A stretch of 64,000 bases of DNA from Thalassotalea fonticola (GTDB lineage: Bacteria > Pseudomonadota > Gammaproteobacteria > Enterobacterales > Alteromonadaceae): contig NZ_CP136600.1 of assembly GCF_032911225.1 (NCBI RefSeq), forward strand, positions 1,674,001 through 1,738,000, in the 5' to 3' direction. The position numbers were made by a program, and so were the translations under genes. This document shows positions 28,239 to 37,706 of the stretch, one piece after another; the stretch's first letter is position 1; every line of letters begins with the position of its first letter. The notes under the pieces were generated by a model, which was given only the letters and a program-made list of their open reading frames with translations, was not told where the DNA came from and ran no database searches.

Positions 28239-28972
28239 ACAGCAATATTTGTTTAATGCACATAAATCTCTCCGGAGACAATAAACATTAAATAATGGCT
28301 CCGGCCCTCGATAATTTTTAACACCAGAAGACTAAGTATATTCATATTAATTGCATCATAAATATCGTGCAATTAACCATATAAACTTAATTGTGTTAAA
28401 TATTTTTTAACACACTGCAGTATCAATGTTAAAAACATCAGTTTCGTAAAACAATTAGCCGTTTGTACTGATTAAACAGCTTAATTGTTTCGAATAAAGT
28501 TAAAGGATTAACTTATAAACAAGGACAATCCAAAGGAATTGGATTTTGCAGGATGCATAAGGAAGACTGCGGCCAAGGATGGCCATTACCAATTTGATTA
28601 ATTAAATACTGCTGATTATTCATTTTGAAAATCAGTAAATAGATTACTCAACTTGGTATAACAAAGGATTCGCGGAGCAAAGCAAGGTACAGCTTTGTTC
28701 GAGTAGGCCAGCACTAACGTTTAAACGTTGCTGTAATGCTGTTCTAGCCAGGGTTGGCAAAGCATTTTAATACTTAAAAGCCTTGAAGGAACAAAGCTTT
28801 TAAGGGAGATTCAAGAGGTGTATTACTCATATTTAACAAATAAATTATTTTAACAGGAGTGAAATAATTTATAGCTAAGAGCAATTTCATTAACATGAGC
28901 AGTTAATTAGTGAGCTTGAGATCTACAGCGTTGTTTATGCGGTACCTCTTACCTTTCTTCCGCCGGTTTATA
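28239..28972. other. Gap with a small MITE and hairpins
   Basis: About 730 bp upstream of the RAYT gene. A 73-bp element with TACCAATTTGATTAA and CTCAACTTGGTAT ends lies at 28587-28659. Around it are short hairpins (GGCCA-AGGA-TGGCC at about 28571-28584 and CAAAGC-N8-GCTTTG near 28690). No gene is supported. Confidence 0.5.
28587..28659. repeat. Short ATACCAA...TTGGTAT element (73 bp)
   Basis: Ends TACCAATTTGATTAATTAA and TACTCAACTTGGTAT. The interior contains GATTATTCATTTTGAAAATC. It is a non-autonomous member or remnant of the MITE family. Confidence 0.6.
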
Positions 28973-29170
28973 ATACCAGTTCGCGTAATGATGTGATCAA
29001 TTGAGAATGATATATACAGTTTTAGAACAACTGAAATTTTAAATAGATAGTTATTCATATCTTTTTGAAATTTCAGGAAGTTATCAAGCTTTATATACAT
29101 ACCTGAAGGGGCACTCATATGTTGTTTATATGAGTTACTCAATGACCAGATAATTATACGGATTGGTATA
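28973..29170. repeat. ~198-bp element with imperfect inverted ends upstream of the RAYT gene
   Basis: Left end ATACCAGTTCGCGTAATGAT and right end (read inward from the other strand) ATACCAATCCGTATAATTAT keep similarity for about 33 bp (TGATCAATTGAG against TGGTCATTGAG). It stops 37 bp before the transposase start, so it may be the element that this transposase recognises. Confidence 0.55.
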
Positions 29171-29207
29171 AGTACGCAAATTGTGTCAACGTTAATAAGC
29201 AAAGGAA

Positions 29208-29942
29208 TTGCATATGCCTAGAAAGCCACGAATTTACCTAGCCGATAAAACGTCCCATATTTATCTATGCGGCAATAATAAGCAAAGCTGTTTTTATTGC
29301 ACTGCCGATTATCAATATTACTCAGCCTTGCTCTGTAAAGGTTTGCGCAAATATAAGGTGCTCTTGCACGCTTATGTACTGATGGAAAATCATATTCAAT
29401 TATTATTAACGCCCAGTTGCAATAAAGGTATTGCGAGCCTTATCCAATATATTTCAAGCAGTTATGTCAGGTATATGAATAAAAAATACCAGCGCAGCGG
29501 CTCTTTATTTCAAGGCAGGCATAAAGCCAGTATTATTGATGCCGACAATTATTTATTAGCCTGTATGAGATTTATCGAATCGGAGCCACTAAAATCAGGA
29601 ATAATTTCTCATCTTGGCCACTATCCTTATTCTAGTTACACGCAAAATGCAGTTCATCAACAACTATCTACGCCACAAGTGGCAGTTAGCCCGCACAGCC
29701 AATACATTCATTTAGGTAATAATTTACTGAGTCGAAAAAGCAATTACCAAAAACTGTTTTTACATAGCAGCCATCAGTATTTAGACACTTTGATTATTGA
29801 ACGGTTAATGCACAACTTCCCTATTGGCGATCAATTTTTTATTAAACACATTGAATCATTACACCACATTAAATTTAATAAAATGAAGCCAGGTCGGCCG
29901 TCAAAACCGGTGAAATTGATGTTGCCGGTAATATTTTGTTAG
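29208..29942 (+). CDS. REP-associated Y1-type transposase (RAYT/TnpA_REP), altered HUH motif
   Basis: 244 residues. It has the RAYT layout: MPRKPRIY start, HIYLCGNNKQSCFY, HAYVLMENHIQLLLTP, GSLFQGRHKASII, DADNYLLACMRFIESEPLKSG and HYPYSSY. In the family the fourth block is usually NHVHLL with the metal-binding HxH; here it is His62-Ile-Gln64. The RYIxxNP block is RFIESEP. Tyr115 in NYLL lies where the nucleophile is expected. Such enzymes mobilise REP hairpins. The second His to Gln change could lower or abolish activity, or be tolerated as in some HUQ relaxases. AAAGGA precedes the start. Confidence 0.85.
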   Translation: MHMPRKPRIYLADKTSHIYLCGNNKQSCFYCTADYQYYSALLCKGLRKYKVLLHAYVLMENHIQLLLTPSCNKGIASLIQYISSSYVRYMNKKYQRSGSLFQGRHKASIIDADNYLLACMRFIESEPLKSGIISHLGHYPYSSYTQNAVHQQLSTPQVAVSPHSQYIHLGNNLLSRKSNYQKLFLHSSHQYLDTLIIERLMHNFPIGDQFFIKHIESLHHIKFNKMKPGRPSKPVKLMLPVIFC

Positions 29943-30061
29943 AGCCAACGAACATAGATAGAGCAATAATGAAGCGGCTTATTTTTAAAGGCATTAAATG
30001 CTTTCCGACGCTAATCACAACCTCAATAATCACTGGAAAATTGATTTTTGAGTAAAAAAGG

Positions 30062-30067
30062 TATATT
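30062..30067 (+). promoter_or_regulatory. Possible near-leaderless promoter of brnTA
   Basis: TATATT at 30062-30067 with TTGATT at 30041-30046 (15-bp spacer). The expected start of transcription (~30074) is only a couple of bases before the brnT ATG, and no Shine-Dalgarno is visible. Confidence 0.35.
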
Positions 30068-30075
30068 TTTAACTC

Positions 30076-30342
30076 ATGTATAATTTTGAATTCGATGATA
30101 TTAAAAGTAAGCTGAACTTTGATAAACATGGCATCAATTTTGAGGATGCACAATTACTTTGGAATGATCCGAATCTTGTCGAAATCCCAGCCAATACTGA
30201 AGACGAAATTCGACATATTGTAATAGCTAAAATCAATGGTAAGCATTGGTCTGGCATAATTACTTATAGAAGAGAACGTATCCGGATTATATCGGTTAGG
30301 CGTTCAAGAAAAACAGAGGTAAATTTTTATGAAAGCTACTGA
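30076..30342 (+). CDS. brnT: BrnT-family toxin (type II toxin-antitoxin)
   Basis: 88 residues. FDKHGINFEDAQLLWNDPN, followed by EDEIRHIVIAKINGKHW and the terminal ERIRIISVRRSRKTEVNFYES, match BrnT, an RNase of RelE-like fold that halts translation. Conserved Lys/His near the start and the RR near the end are the residues implicated in activity in the Brucella protein. It overlaps brnA by 14 bp. No clear ribosome site precedes it. Confidence 0.9.
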   Translation: MYNFEFDDIKSKLNFDKHGINFEDAQLLWNDPNLVEIPANTEDEIRHIVIAKINGKHWSGIITYRRERIRIISVRRSRKTEVNFYESY

Positions 30343-30571
30343 ATTTGATAAAAAGTTTGATAATGGTGAAGACATTTTCGATAATTTAGATTTGTCAAAA
30401 GCCAAAAAACCATTACAAAATCAGAAACGAGTAAATGTAGATTTTCCAACATGGATGATTGACTCTCTTGATCGTGAAGCAAGTAGAGTTGGAGTAACAA
30501 GGCAGTCTATTATTAAAATTTGGTTGGCCGAGCGTTTAGAGTTGCAATCAAACCCTATCAACCATAAATAA
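30329..30571 (+). CDS. brnA: BrnA-family antitoxin
   Basis: 80 residues. An N-terminal toxin-binding part (FDKKFDNGEDIFDNLDLSKAKKP) is followed by a ribbon-helix-helix DNA-binding segment (KRVNVDFPTWMIDSLDREASRVGVTRQSIIKIWLAERLE). It should neutralise BrnT and repress its own promoter. GAGG lies about 10 nt before the ATG inside brnT. The pair sits next to a transposase and repeats, in keeping with a mobile accessory patch. Confidence 0.88.
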   Translation: MKATEFDKKFDNGEDIFDNLDLSKAKKPLQNQKRVNVDFPTWMIDSLDREASRVGVTRQSIIKIWLAERLELQSNPINHK

Positions 30572-30612
30572 TCCCTAAAAATGTAAACCTATTTCAGGAC
30601 GGGACAGTCATA

Positions 30613-30641
30613 ACAAAAAAGGATCTGCCAAGCAGATCCTT
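30613..30641 (-). terminator. Terminator of galU
   Basis: Stem AAGGATCTGC / GCAGATCCTT with a 3-nt loop (30619-30641), followed on the minus strand by TTTTTT. It lies 59 bp past the galU stop and may also receive brnTA transcripts from the other side. Confidence 0.8.
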
Positions 30642-30700
30642 ATTATTTCCTACAATAAACACCATTTATATTTAATCGCGTTTGTAGTAAGCAAAAATAT

Positions 30701-31603
30701 TTATAAGCTGTTTAAATACGCTTTAAATTCTTCAGCCAGTTCAGGGTGGCGCAAGCCGTATTCTACATTTGCTTTTAAGTACCCCATTTTGGTACCACAA
30801 TCGTGAGACTTACCGGTCATATGAAACGCTTCAACTGTTTCAATGTCCATCAATTTAGCAATGGCATCGGTTAGTTGAATTTCATCACCTGCGCCTGGCA
30901 TAGTTTGCTCAAGTAACGCCCAAATTTTACTTGATAACACGTAGCGACCAACCACAGCCAAATTAGATGGGGCTTCTTCTTGTGGTGGTTTTTCAACGAT
31001 TTTAGTCATGGTACAAGTTTCACCAGGTAATACCGCTTGACCGCCGCAATCAACTACACCATAACTGCTTACCAACTCCATAGGTACAGGCTCTACCATA
31101 ATTTGGCTGGCGTTAGAGTCTTCATAACGAGCCAGCATAGCGGCAAGGTTTTCAGTTTTTGGATCGGCTGCTGCATCATCAATGAGTACATCAGGCAATA
31201 CCACGACAAATGGTTCATCACCAATAATTGGTTTTGCTTTTAATACTGCATGGCCTAAGCCTTTGGCTTCACCTTGGCGTACATGCATTATGGTTACGCC
31301 TCTAGGGCATATTGCTTGTATTTCATCAAGCAACTGACGTTTTACTCGTTTTTCTAGTGTTGATTCAAGCTCGTAAGATTTATCAAAGTGGTTTTCAATG
31401 GCATTTTTAGACGAATGAGTCACTAACACAATTTCTTTAATACCGGCAGAAATACATTCGTTTACTATGTATTGGATCAGCGGTTTATCAACCACAGGCA
31501 GCATTTCTTTTGGAATAGCCTTGGTAGCTGGCAGCATACGCGTGCCTAAGCCGGCAACAGGAATAACGGCTTTTTTAATGGCTGAATTTTTTGATAATGG
31601 CAA
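30701..31603 (-). CDS. galU: UTP-glucose-1-phosphate uridylyltransferase
   Basis: 300 residues. The nucleotidyl-transferase signature [30 protein letters not shown] (residues ~18-47) and [10 protein letters not shown] are those of GalU. It makes UDP-glucose for ugd and other sugar-nucleotide enzymes located at 37707. Cytoplasmic homotetramer in the family. Divergent from the first universal-stress gene. Confidence 0.97.
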   Translation of the reverse strand: MPLSKNSAIKKAVIPVAGLGTRMLPATKAIPKEMLPVVDKPLIQYIVNECISAGIKEIVLVTHSSKNAIENHFDKSYELESTLEKRVKRQLLDEIQAICPRGVTIMHVRQGEAKGLGHAVLKAKPIIGDEPFVVVLPDVLIDDAAADPKTENLAAMLARYEDSNASQIMVEPVPMELVSSYGVVDCGGQAVLPGETCTMTKIVEKPPQEEAPSNLAVVGRYVLSSKIWALLEQTMPGAGDEIQLTDAIAKLMDIETVEAFHMTGKSHDCGTKMGYLKANVEYGLRHPELAEEFKAYLNSL

Positions 31604-31826
31604 AACGGGTGTTCCTTGTGATTATTATTGCGATAGTCCTATACCCAGCCAGCTCAAAATGTAGCTTGGGTATTTATCGTTAGGGGCGTAAGTATAGGCT
31701 AAATAGATCAGAATTTTAAGTGTTGCAAGTGCATTAATACGTCAATCATTAATAAAATACTCCAGCATCTCATTTACGAATTATTGTACTCAAATCAGCA
31801 CCTTTGGTTAAAAACAGTAAGCTAAT

Positions 31827-31840
31827 CTGATTCAAATCAA
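31827..31840. promoter_or_regulatory. FNR-type box upstream of the first UspE-like gene
   Basis: CTGATTCAAATCAA differs from TTGAT-N4-ATCAA at one position. It lies 74 bp before the ATG at 31914. E. coli uspE is FNR-activated, which makes the site plausible; no convincing -10 box was identified. Confidence 0.45.
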
Positions 31841-31913
31841 AGGTTTTACATAAATAAAGATTTAAGCTTGATGCAGATAAAAGGTAAATACATTTACAAC
31901 AAAGAGGCTTAAC

Positions 31914-32774
31914 ATGAAAACGATCTTAGTCATTGCTGATCCAAACTTTGAAAAATCAGTTGCCATTAAACAGGCTTATAAACTTGCACAAGTTTATTCA
32001 GCCAAGTTGCATGTGGTGTACTTTTACTATGAAGACGTTCATGGCTTAGGCACTAAAGGCGAGGCATTCAAAGAAAGTCTTATTGCTCGTATGGATGATA
32101 AAGCCAACGATCAACTGGCAGAGGTATGTGACAATAATAATCATACCTATGAAGTCGTCTGGGAAAAGCATATTCATACCTGGGTAAATCATTTTGCTAA
32201 AAATGAACAACCGCTAATGGTGGTTAAAACCGGTAACCGCAGTGAAACCATGTTTTATACCCCGACCGACTGGCATTTAATCAGAGAATGCCCAGCGCCA
32301 GTATTAATTGTAGCCCAAGATAAATGGAGTAAAACACCAGATATATTAGCTGCTGTAGACCTACAAACACAGCTGCCCGATAAACAAGCATTGAATCATA
32401 AAATACTTTCAACAGCCGCAAGCCTGGCAAGCAAGTTAAATGTACAGGTACATGTGTGTTTTACACCGCTATTTTCACCGGTTTTGCGTGATTTTGGCCT
32501 ACAATATAAAGATGAAGTTGAAGCGCAGGCAAGAAAAGATTTAAGCGCCACCATAGTGGCACTGAGTGAACAGTACAAAGTTCCGCTAGATAATTTTCAT
32601 ATTCATGCGGGTAAACCTGAGCTAGTCATCCCTTCTATGGCGGCAAAATATAAAGCTGGCATAGTCGTTATCGGCACGGTTGGCCGAAAAGGCATTAGCC
32701 AAAAATTGTTGGGAAATACTGCCGAAAATATTTTAAGTTTTCTGAAAACCGATGTATTAGCGCTAAAGCCTTAA
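31914..32774 (+). CDS. Universal stress protein, tandem UspA domains (UspE-like), first paralogue
   Basis: 286 residues with two UspA domains (~1-140 and ~145-286). The second ends in GIVVIGTVGRKGISQKLLGNTAENILSFLKTDVLALKP, the nucleotide-binding G-2x-G-9x-G(S/N) type pattern. Both domains lack membrane segments. UspE-type proteins are induced by growth arrest and low oxygen and may bind AMP/ATP. An AAGAGG ribosome site precedes the ATG. It is followed 70 bp later by a paralogue of nearly the same length, a tandem duplication. Confidence 0.92.
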   Translation: MKTILVIADPNFEKSVAIKQAYKLAQVYSAKLHVVYFYYEDVHGLGTKGEAFKESLIARMDDKANDQLAEVCDNNNHTYEVVWEKHIHTWVNHFAKNEQPLMVVKTGNRSETMFYTPTDWHLIRECPAPVLIVAQDKWSKTPDILAAVDLQTQLPDKQALNHKILSTAASLASKLNVQVHVCFTPLFSPVLRDFGLQYKDEVEAQARKDLSATIVALSEQYKVPLDNFHIHAGKPELVIPSMAAKYKAGIVVIGTVGRKGISQKLLGNTAENILSFLKTDVLALKP

Positions 32775-32844
32775 TAAGAGAGCCTGAACAAGTATACGTA
32801 AAGGCTAACCCTAAGCATTAATTCTAACGAATAGAAGTAACAGT

Positions 32845-33708
32845 ATGAAAAACAGCATATTAGTAATTTCAGATCACCAAGAGCAAAATTACACCGCTAT
32901 TTTGCAAGCTGCAGAACTGGCAAAGGCATATAACTGCAATCTACATATTGTAAACTTTTGCTACGAAGACTTACGCGGAGTTGCCAATATTGAAGACGCT
33001 CAAAACAAGGTGGTACATAATCTGCACGAGCTTAACGCCCATAAATTGGTTAATACGTTGCAAAACGTGGTGGAATACAACTTTGAAACCGTATGGGAAA
33101 AAAACATTCATATTTGGGTGAACAGCTATGTAAAAGAACATAAGCCGCAGATGATTGTAAAAACCGGTCATCGCAGTGAAGCCTTGTTTTATACCCCTAC
33201 CGACTGGCACATCCTTAGAGAATGCCATGCACCAATATTAATTGCTGCCGATCAAAAGTGGCATAAAGCAAGAAACGTATTGGCAACTGTCGACTTAGAA
33301 ACGGAATTAACAGAGCAAAAACAGCTCAATGAAAAAGTGCTTAAAAACGCCAGTATCATCGCCAAGCAAATAAACGCTGACTTGCACATTTGTTATACCG
33401 TGCCGTTTTCACCATTACTAAGAAAGCTCGGCATAATTAATAAAGACAAATTAGAAAATGAGCACAAAGCAGAGCTACAAGAAAAATTAACGTTATTGGC
33501 ACACAGCTATGGCATTAAGCCTGATCATATTCACATTAAAGCCGGGCAGATAGATAAAGTTATAACCTCAATCGCAGCAAACTGCAAAGCAAGCCTGGTG
33601 GTGGTTGGCTCCGTCGGCCGCGCCGGTTTAGAGCAAAAACTTATTGGCAACACCGCAGAAAGCATACTAACCCTGCTTAAAACTGACGTATTAGCTATTC
33701 CGATTTAA
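32845..33708 (+). CDS. Universal stress protein, tandem UspA domains (UspE-like), second paralogue
   Basis: 287 residues, colinear with the upstream protein. Shared landmarks are LHIVNFCYEDLRG against LHVVYFYYEDVHG, TVWEKNIHIWVN against VVWEKHIHTWVN, TGHRSEALFYTPTDWHILRECHAPI, and the C-terminal VVVGSVGRAGLEQKLIGNTAESILTLLKTDVLAIPI. Divergence is enough to suggest an old duplication. The pair probably forms one transcription unit, ending in repeat-derived hairpins after 33711. Confidence 0.92.
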   Translation: MKNSILVISDHQEQNYTAILQAAELAKAYNCNLHIVNFCYEDLRGVANIEDAQNKVVHNLHELNAHKLVNTLQNVVEYNFETVWEKNIHIWVNSYVKEHKPQMIVKTGHRSEALFYTPTDWHILRECHAPILIAADQKWHKARNVLATVDLETELTEQKQLNEKVLKNASIIAKQINADLHICYTVPFSPLLRKLGIINKDKLENEHKAELQEKLTLLAHSYGIKPDHIHIKAGQIDKVITSIAANCKASLVVVGSVGRAGLEQKLIGNTAESILTLLKTDVLAIPI

Positions 33709-33710
33709 TA

Positions 33711-34030
33711 GGGAGGCTGAAGCCTCCCCTTCTCATTCCCGCACTCAACTCCCTTGTCATTCCCGTATTCAACTCCCCTTGTCATTCCCGTATTCAACTC
33801 CCCTGTCATTCCCGCACTCAACTCCCCTGTCATTCCCGTGAACGACTCCATGGAAGGAGAAGGTACGACGATATGGATATCGGAGGTAGAGCACTGTCGG
33901 GAACAAGTGCCGAGAGCGACGCATGGATGCCAAAGCCGAGACAGGAACCCATGCTTTAAACTATATTATGGATACCCAATACCCGAACGAGCCGGGCATG
34001 ACATAGCCGGGTATGACGGCTTTTTGTATT
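33711..34030. repeat. Repeat cluster after the usp pair
   Basis: GGGAGGCT-GA-AGCCTCCC (33711-33728) comes first and may terminate the usp transcript. Four to five ~27-bp tandem units (CATTCCCG, then ACTCAACTCCCCTTGT or TATTCAACTCCCC) fill 33734-33830. Copy 2 of the ~120-bp element lies at 33829-33950. REP-like ACCCGAACGAGCCGGGCATG and AGCCG-N7-CGGCT-TTTTT (34005-34025) close the cluster. Reading frames across it are translations of repeats. Confidence 0.8.
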
Positions 34031-34051
34031 GAAGCGCCAGCGTATTGTCCA

Positions 34052-35686
34052 CTAATTATGCAATATATCCAGTATCTGCTTAGTTTTACGCTGCATTAAC
34101 TCAACGTTGCCTTTGCTCTCAACATTAAGGCGCACGACAGGCTCGGTATTAGAGCTGCGCAAATTAAAGCGCCACTCTCCTTCCCCACCTTTAAATTCTA
34201 ACGATATGCCATCGGTTTCATGAACTGATACAGCGTCTGTTTCAAATGCAGATCTTACTTTTTCAATGGAATATTTTGGGTCATCCAGCGTAGAGTTAAT
34301 TTCTCCTGATGAAGGAAACAGTGCAATTCGCTCTTTCACTAAGCTTGATAATGGCTTACCACTAACACTTAGCAGTTCTGCAACGAGTAACCAGGGGATC
34401 ATGCCCGAATCACAATAGGCAAAGTCTCTAAAATAATGATGGGCACTCATTTCACCACCATAAATTGCATTTTCTTCACGCATGCGCTCTTTAATAAACG
34501 CATGTCCGGTTTTGCTCATAATGGCTTTACCACCAGAGCAGTTAACAATGTCTATGGTGTTATAAGTCAGGCGAGGATCGTGAATTATCTTTTCTTTGCT
34601 ATGCAGAGACCCTGAAACAAGTTCAGGGAGTGATCTACTGTTGTCTCCATCAGGCTCTCCACCACTTGCTGAACTTGTTTCAGGATCTCCACTTTCTTGT
34701 TTTAAAAACGCCTCGGCGAGCAAACCAACAATATAGTAACCTTCAATAAAGTTACCTTGTTCATCAAACAAGAAACACCGGTCAAAATCGCCATCCCAGG
34801 CAATACCCATGTCGGCATGGTGTTTTAACACTGCATTGCTGGTATCCGCTCTACATTCAGGTAATAATGGATTAGGAATACCATTAGGGAAACTCCCATT
34901 GGCTTGATGGTGCACTTTGATGAATTCAATATTTACCCCGCAAGTTTGCAAACAGTGTTCAATAGCATCAAGTGCAGGGCCCGCAGCGCCATTGCCTGAG
35001 TTAACCACTAATCTTAACGGTTTTAACTTTTCCGGCTTGATAAACTCAAGCATATGCTTGGCGTAATCAGCTTTTAAATCACGCTGCTGATAATTTCCTC
35101 TGGGCGCTGGCTCTACAGCATAACGGCTATTGCCAAAGACGTCATAGCCTAAATCCCCCCGGCCTAAACCGTCACAGCCTAAATCCCCCTTGTCTACCCC
35201 CCCCTTGTCTAAACCACCACGTTCTATACCGTCATTCCCGGCTTGTTCGGGAATCCATTTCGCCCCTGTTCCTAACTTACCAGCAAGTATTTGCTCAGCC
35301 TTTTTCTTGATCTCAAATAAACCACTATCACCAGAGATTGGTTTAGAGCCATCCCGCACGAGTTTCATACCGTTATAATCTAACGGATTATGGCTTGCAG
35401 TAACTTCAATACCGCCATCAAGTCTTAAAAATTTTGTAGCAAAATAGATCTCTTCGGTGCCGGTCATGCCAATATCGACAACATCGACACCTTCGGCCAT
35501 TAAACCATGTGCTATGGCTTGTTTTAATGCATGTGAAGTTAAGCGGATATCGCCGCCAACAACGACGCTTTTAGGTTTTATCACTAAAGCAAAAGCACGG
35601 CCAATGGCATAGGCAATGTCTTCATTTAACTCTTCACCAAGCTTACCGCGAATATCGTAGGCTTTAAAACAGGTTAACTCGATCAC
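34052..35686 (-). CDS. manB: Phosphomannomutase (CpsG/ManB type) with two in-frame repeat insertions
   Basis: 544 residues; family members are ~455. All catalytic parts are present: TASHNP with phosphoserine Ser98, metal loop DGDFDR (298-303), [10 protein letters not shown] (410-419) and the C-terminal RSSNTEP phosphate loop. Extra sequence lies at residues ~139-190 ([10 protein letters not shown] then DKG/DLG-rich repeats) and ~332-363 ([11 protein letters not shown]...[10 protein letters not shown]). These are translated genomic repeats placed in surface loops. It interconverts mannose-6-P and mannose-1-P for GDP-mannose. The start is GTG, overlapping the manC stop by 1 bp (TAGTG). Confidence 0.93.
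   Translation of the reverse strand: MIELTCFKAYDIRGKLGEELNEDIAYAIGRAFALVIKPKSVVVGGDIRLTSHALKQAIAHGLMAEGVDVVDIGMTGTEEIYFATKFLRLDGGIEVTASHNPLDYNGMKLVRDGSKPISGDSGLFEIKKKAEQILAGKLGTGAKWIPEQAGNDGIERGGLDKGGVDKGDLGCDGLGRGDLGYDVFGNSRYAVEPAPRGNYQQRDLKADYAKHMLEFIKPEKLKPLRLVVNSGNGAAGPALDAIEHCLQTCGVNIEFIKVHHQANGSFPNGIPNPLLPECRADTSNAVLKHHADMGIAWDGDFDRCFLFDEQGNFIEGYYIVGLLAEAFLKQESGDPETSSASGGEPDGDNSRSLPELVSGSLHSKEKIIHDPRLTYNTIDIVNCSGGKAIMSKTGHAFIKERMREENAIYGGEMSAHHYFRDFAYCDSGMIPWLLVAELLSVSGKPLSSLVKERIALFPSSGEINSTLDDPKYSIEKVRSAFETDAVSVHETDGISLEFKGGEGEWRFNLRSSNTEPVVRLNVESKGNVELMQRKTKQILDILHN
34598..34693. repeat. Repeat insertion 2 inside the phosphomannomutase gene
   Basis: About 96 bp, containing CCCTGAAACAAGTTCAGGG and its near inverted copy CTGAACTTGTTTCAGG about 45 bp on. 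It interrupts the segment between AFL and KIIHDPRL, where the E. coli enzyme has only about six residues. The frame is kept. Confidence 0.75.
35117..35272. repeat. Repeat insertion 1 inside the phosphomannomutase gene
   Basis: About 150 bp, between the [11 protein letters not shown] helix and RGNYQQRDL. It holds the REP-like TCCCGGCTTGTTCGGGAATC and tandem CAGCCTAAATCCCCC / TTGTCTAAACC units. The frame is kept, so the enzyme gains a Gly/Asp-rich loop. Confidence 0.75.
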
Positions 35687-37110
35687 TATTCTTTTATCCG
35701 GCCGTAACGATCCTCTAATCGAACAATATCATCTTCGCCTAAGTAACTACCGGTTTGTACTTCAATTAAGTGAATTGGATTAAGCCCGGGGTTCTCCAGC
35801 GCGTGAACCGTACCTATTGGAATATAGGTAGACTGATTTTCAGTTAACAAGAAGGTTTTATCGCCGTTGGTTACTAGGGCAACGCCAGATACTACTATCC
35901 AGTGCTCAGCGCGATGATGATGCATTTGAATTGACAGCTTTTCACCCGGATTTACAATAATATGCTTCACTTGATACAACTCACCTTCATCTAAACCATC
36001 ATAGCGGCCCCAAGGCCGGTACACTTGTCGATGCAAATTGGCTTCAGGCCTATTTGCCCTTTTTAATTGCTCGACAATATTTTTAACTTCTTGTACTTTG
36101 TCTTTAGCTGCCACTAAAATCGCATCTTTGGTTTGTATAACAATAGTGTTTTCAATGCCTACCGTTGTAACTAAGGTATTTTCAGCCAATATTAAATTAT
36201 TAGCAGAGTTATGACTTAGCACATCGCCCTTGTGCACATTGTTATTTGAATCTTTAGCAGAAACATCCCAAATGGCTGAAAAGCTACCTATATCGCTCCA
36301 GTTAGCATCAAGAGGGACAACTACAACAGAATCAGAGCCTTCAGCATTGCAAAGAGGTTCCATCACCGCGTAATCGATAGACTCAGCCGGGCAATCAACA
36401 AAGCTCTGTTTATCTATGCGCACAAAATCTAAATCAGCTTGTGTATCTACTAATGCCTGTTTACAGCTTTGTAAAATATCTGGGCGGCATTTTTCCAGCG
36501 CAGCTACATAACGACTGGCTTTAAACATAAACATGCCGCTATTCCATAAATACTCACCCGATGCTAAATAGCCCTGTGCAGTGGCTTCATCAGGTTTTTC
36601 AACAAATTTGGCAACCTTGAATCCGTCCGCGATCCCTACTCCCTTTCTGATATACCCATAACCCGTTTCAGCATGGCTAGGTACAATACCAAACGTAACT
36701 AATTGCCCCTGTTCGGCAAATATAACGGCTGAATTCACCACTTGTTGAAACCTCGCGGTATCACCAATTTGATGATCAGCCGCCAATACTAACAATATTG
36801 GATCTTTACCTTTATCTAATTCATTTAACGCCGCCAAAGCAATCGCTGGCGCAGTATTTCTACCTACAGGTTCAAGCAATATACAACCCAATTTATCAAT
36901 GGCTCTTAATTGTTCTGCCACCACAAAGCGATGCTCTTCACCGCAAATAGTGACAGGTAGAGACACATCCAGCCCAGCTAGTCGAGTAACGGTATTTTGG
37001 ATCATACTATGATCAGAATTGATTTTGAGAAATTGCTTGGGATACAAGGTTCTAGACAATGGCCACAGCCTAGTGCCGCTACCGCCAGCCATAATGACAG
37101 GTTTGATCAT
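35686..37110 (-). CDS. manC: Mannose-1-phosphate guanylyltransferase / mannose-6-phosphate isomerase
   Basis: 474 residues, usual size. The N-terminal [20 protein letters not shown] is the pyrophosphorylase signature. The C-terminal cupin domain has [23 protein letters not shown], the phosphomannose isomerase type II signature. It makes GDP-mannose from the product of the next gene, the mutase. Its stop overlaps the mutase GTG start. It is also called cpsB, xanB or algA in other species. Confidence 0.95.
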   Translation of the reverse strand: MIKPVIMAGGSGTRLWPLSRTLYPKQFLKINSDHSMIQNTVTRLAGLDVSLPVTICGEEHRFVVAEQLRAIDKLGCILLEPVGRNTAPAIALAALNELDKGKDPILLVLAADHQIGDTARFQQVVNSAVIFAEQGQLVTFGIVPSHAETGYGYIRKGVGIADGFKVAKFVEKPDEATAQGYLASGEYLWNSGMFMFKASRYVAALEKCRPDILQSCKQALVDTQADLDFVRIDKQSFVDCPAESIDYAVMEPLCNAEGSDSVVVVPLDANWSDIGSFSAIWDVSAKDSNNNVHKGDVLSHNSANNLILAENTLVTTVGIENTIVIQTKDAILVAAKDKVQEVKNIVEQLKRANRPEANLHRQVYRPWGRYDGLDEGELYQVKHIIVNPGEKLSIQMHHHRAEHWIVVSGVALVTNGDKTFLLTENQSTYIPIGTVHALENPGLNPIHLIEVQTGSYLGEDDIVRLEDRYGRIKE

Positions 37111-37706
37111 AAATAATTCTTATTGTTAACAAGTATTGGTTTAAATTTAGTTCATCAGATTCGAATTGCGAATCTCGAAGTAGTTATATAAGCGCGGCAT
37201 ATTCGAAGCCAGTTTTTTCAGTCGTTGCCGAGCACTACTCCAATGTTATTACCGCTTACAACTCCAACGTCATTACCGAGCACGACTTTATGGAAGGAGA
37301 AGGTACGACGACATGGATATCGGAGGCAGAGCACGGTCGGAACAAATGCCGAGAGCGACGCATGGATGCCAAAGCCAATGCGGGAATCTATTATTCTGGA
37401 TCCCGCAACAAGTACGGAATGACATCTAACTTTTCGTCATTCCGTCATTTCGTCATTCCCGCGAAGGCGGGAATCTATTCTTATGGATCCCGCAACAAGT
37501 ACGGAATGACATCTAACTTTTCGTCATTTCGTCATTTCGTCATTCCCGCGAAGGCGGGAATCTATACTTACAACAATGGATTCCGCAACAAGTACGGAAT
37601 GACATCTAACTTTTCGTCATTCCCGCGAAGGCGGGAATCTATTTTTATAGTTCCCCGTCTGCACGGGGATGACAGTTGTCGCTTTATCGTTTTTAACTGT
37701 CAGCTT
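37111..37706. repeat. Repeat cluster between manC and ugd
   Basis: 596 bp without a gene. Copy 3 of the ~120-bp element lies at 37269-37388. Then three tandem units of 85-95 bp (about 37397-37670) each read CCGCAACAAGTACGGAATG, ACATCTAACTTTTCGTCATT, then CCCGCGAAGGCGGG hairpins. A final GCACGGGGATGACAG follows. The manC promoter must lie in or across the first 150 bp. Confidence 0.8.

Noticed and set aside
33734..33835. CRISPR-like array of ~27-bp units
   Set aside because: The units are directly adjacent without unique spacers, there are no cas genes, and the same words occur singly elsewhere.
33754..34032. 92-residue plus-strand ORF after the usp genes
   Set aside because: Consists entirely of tandem CATTCCCG units and the ~120-bp element.
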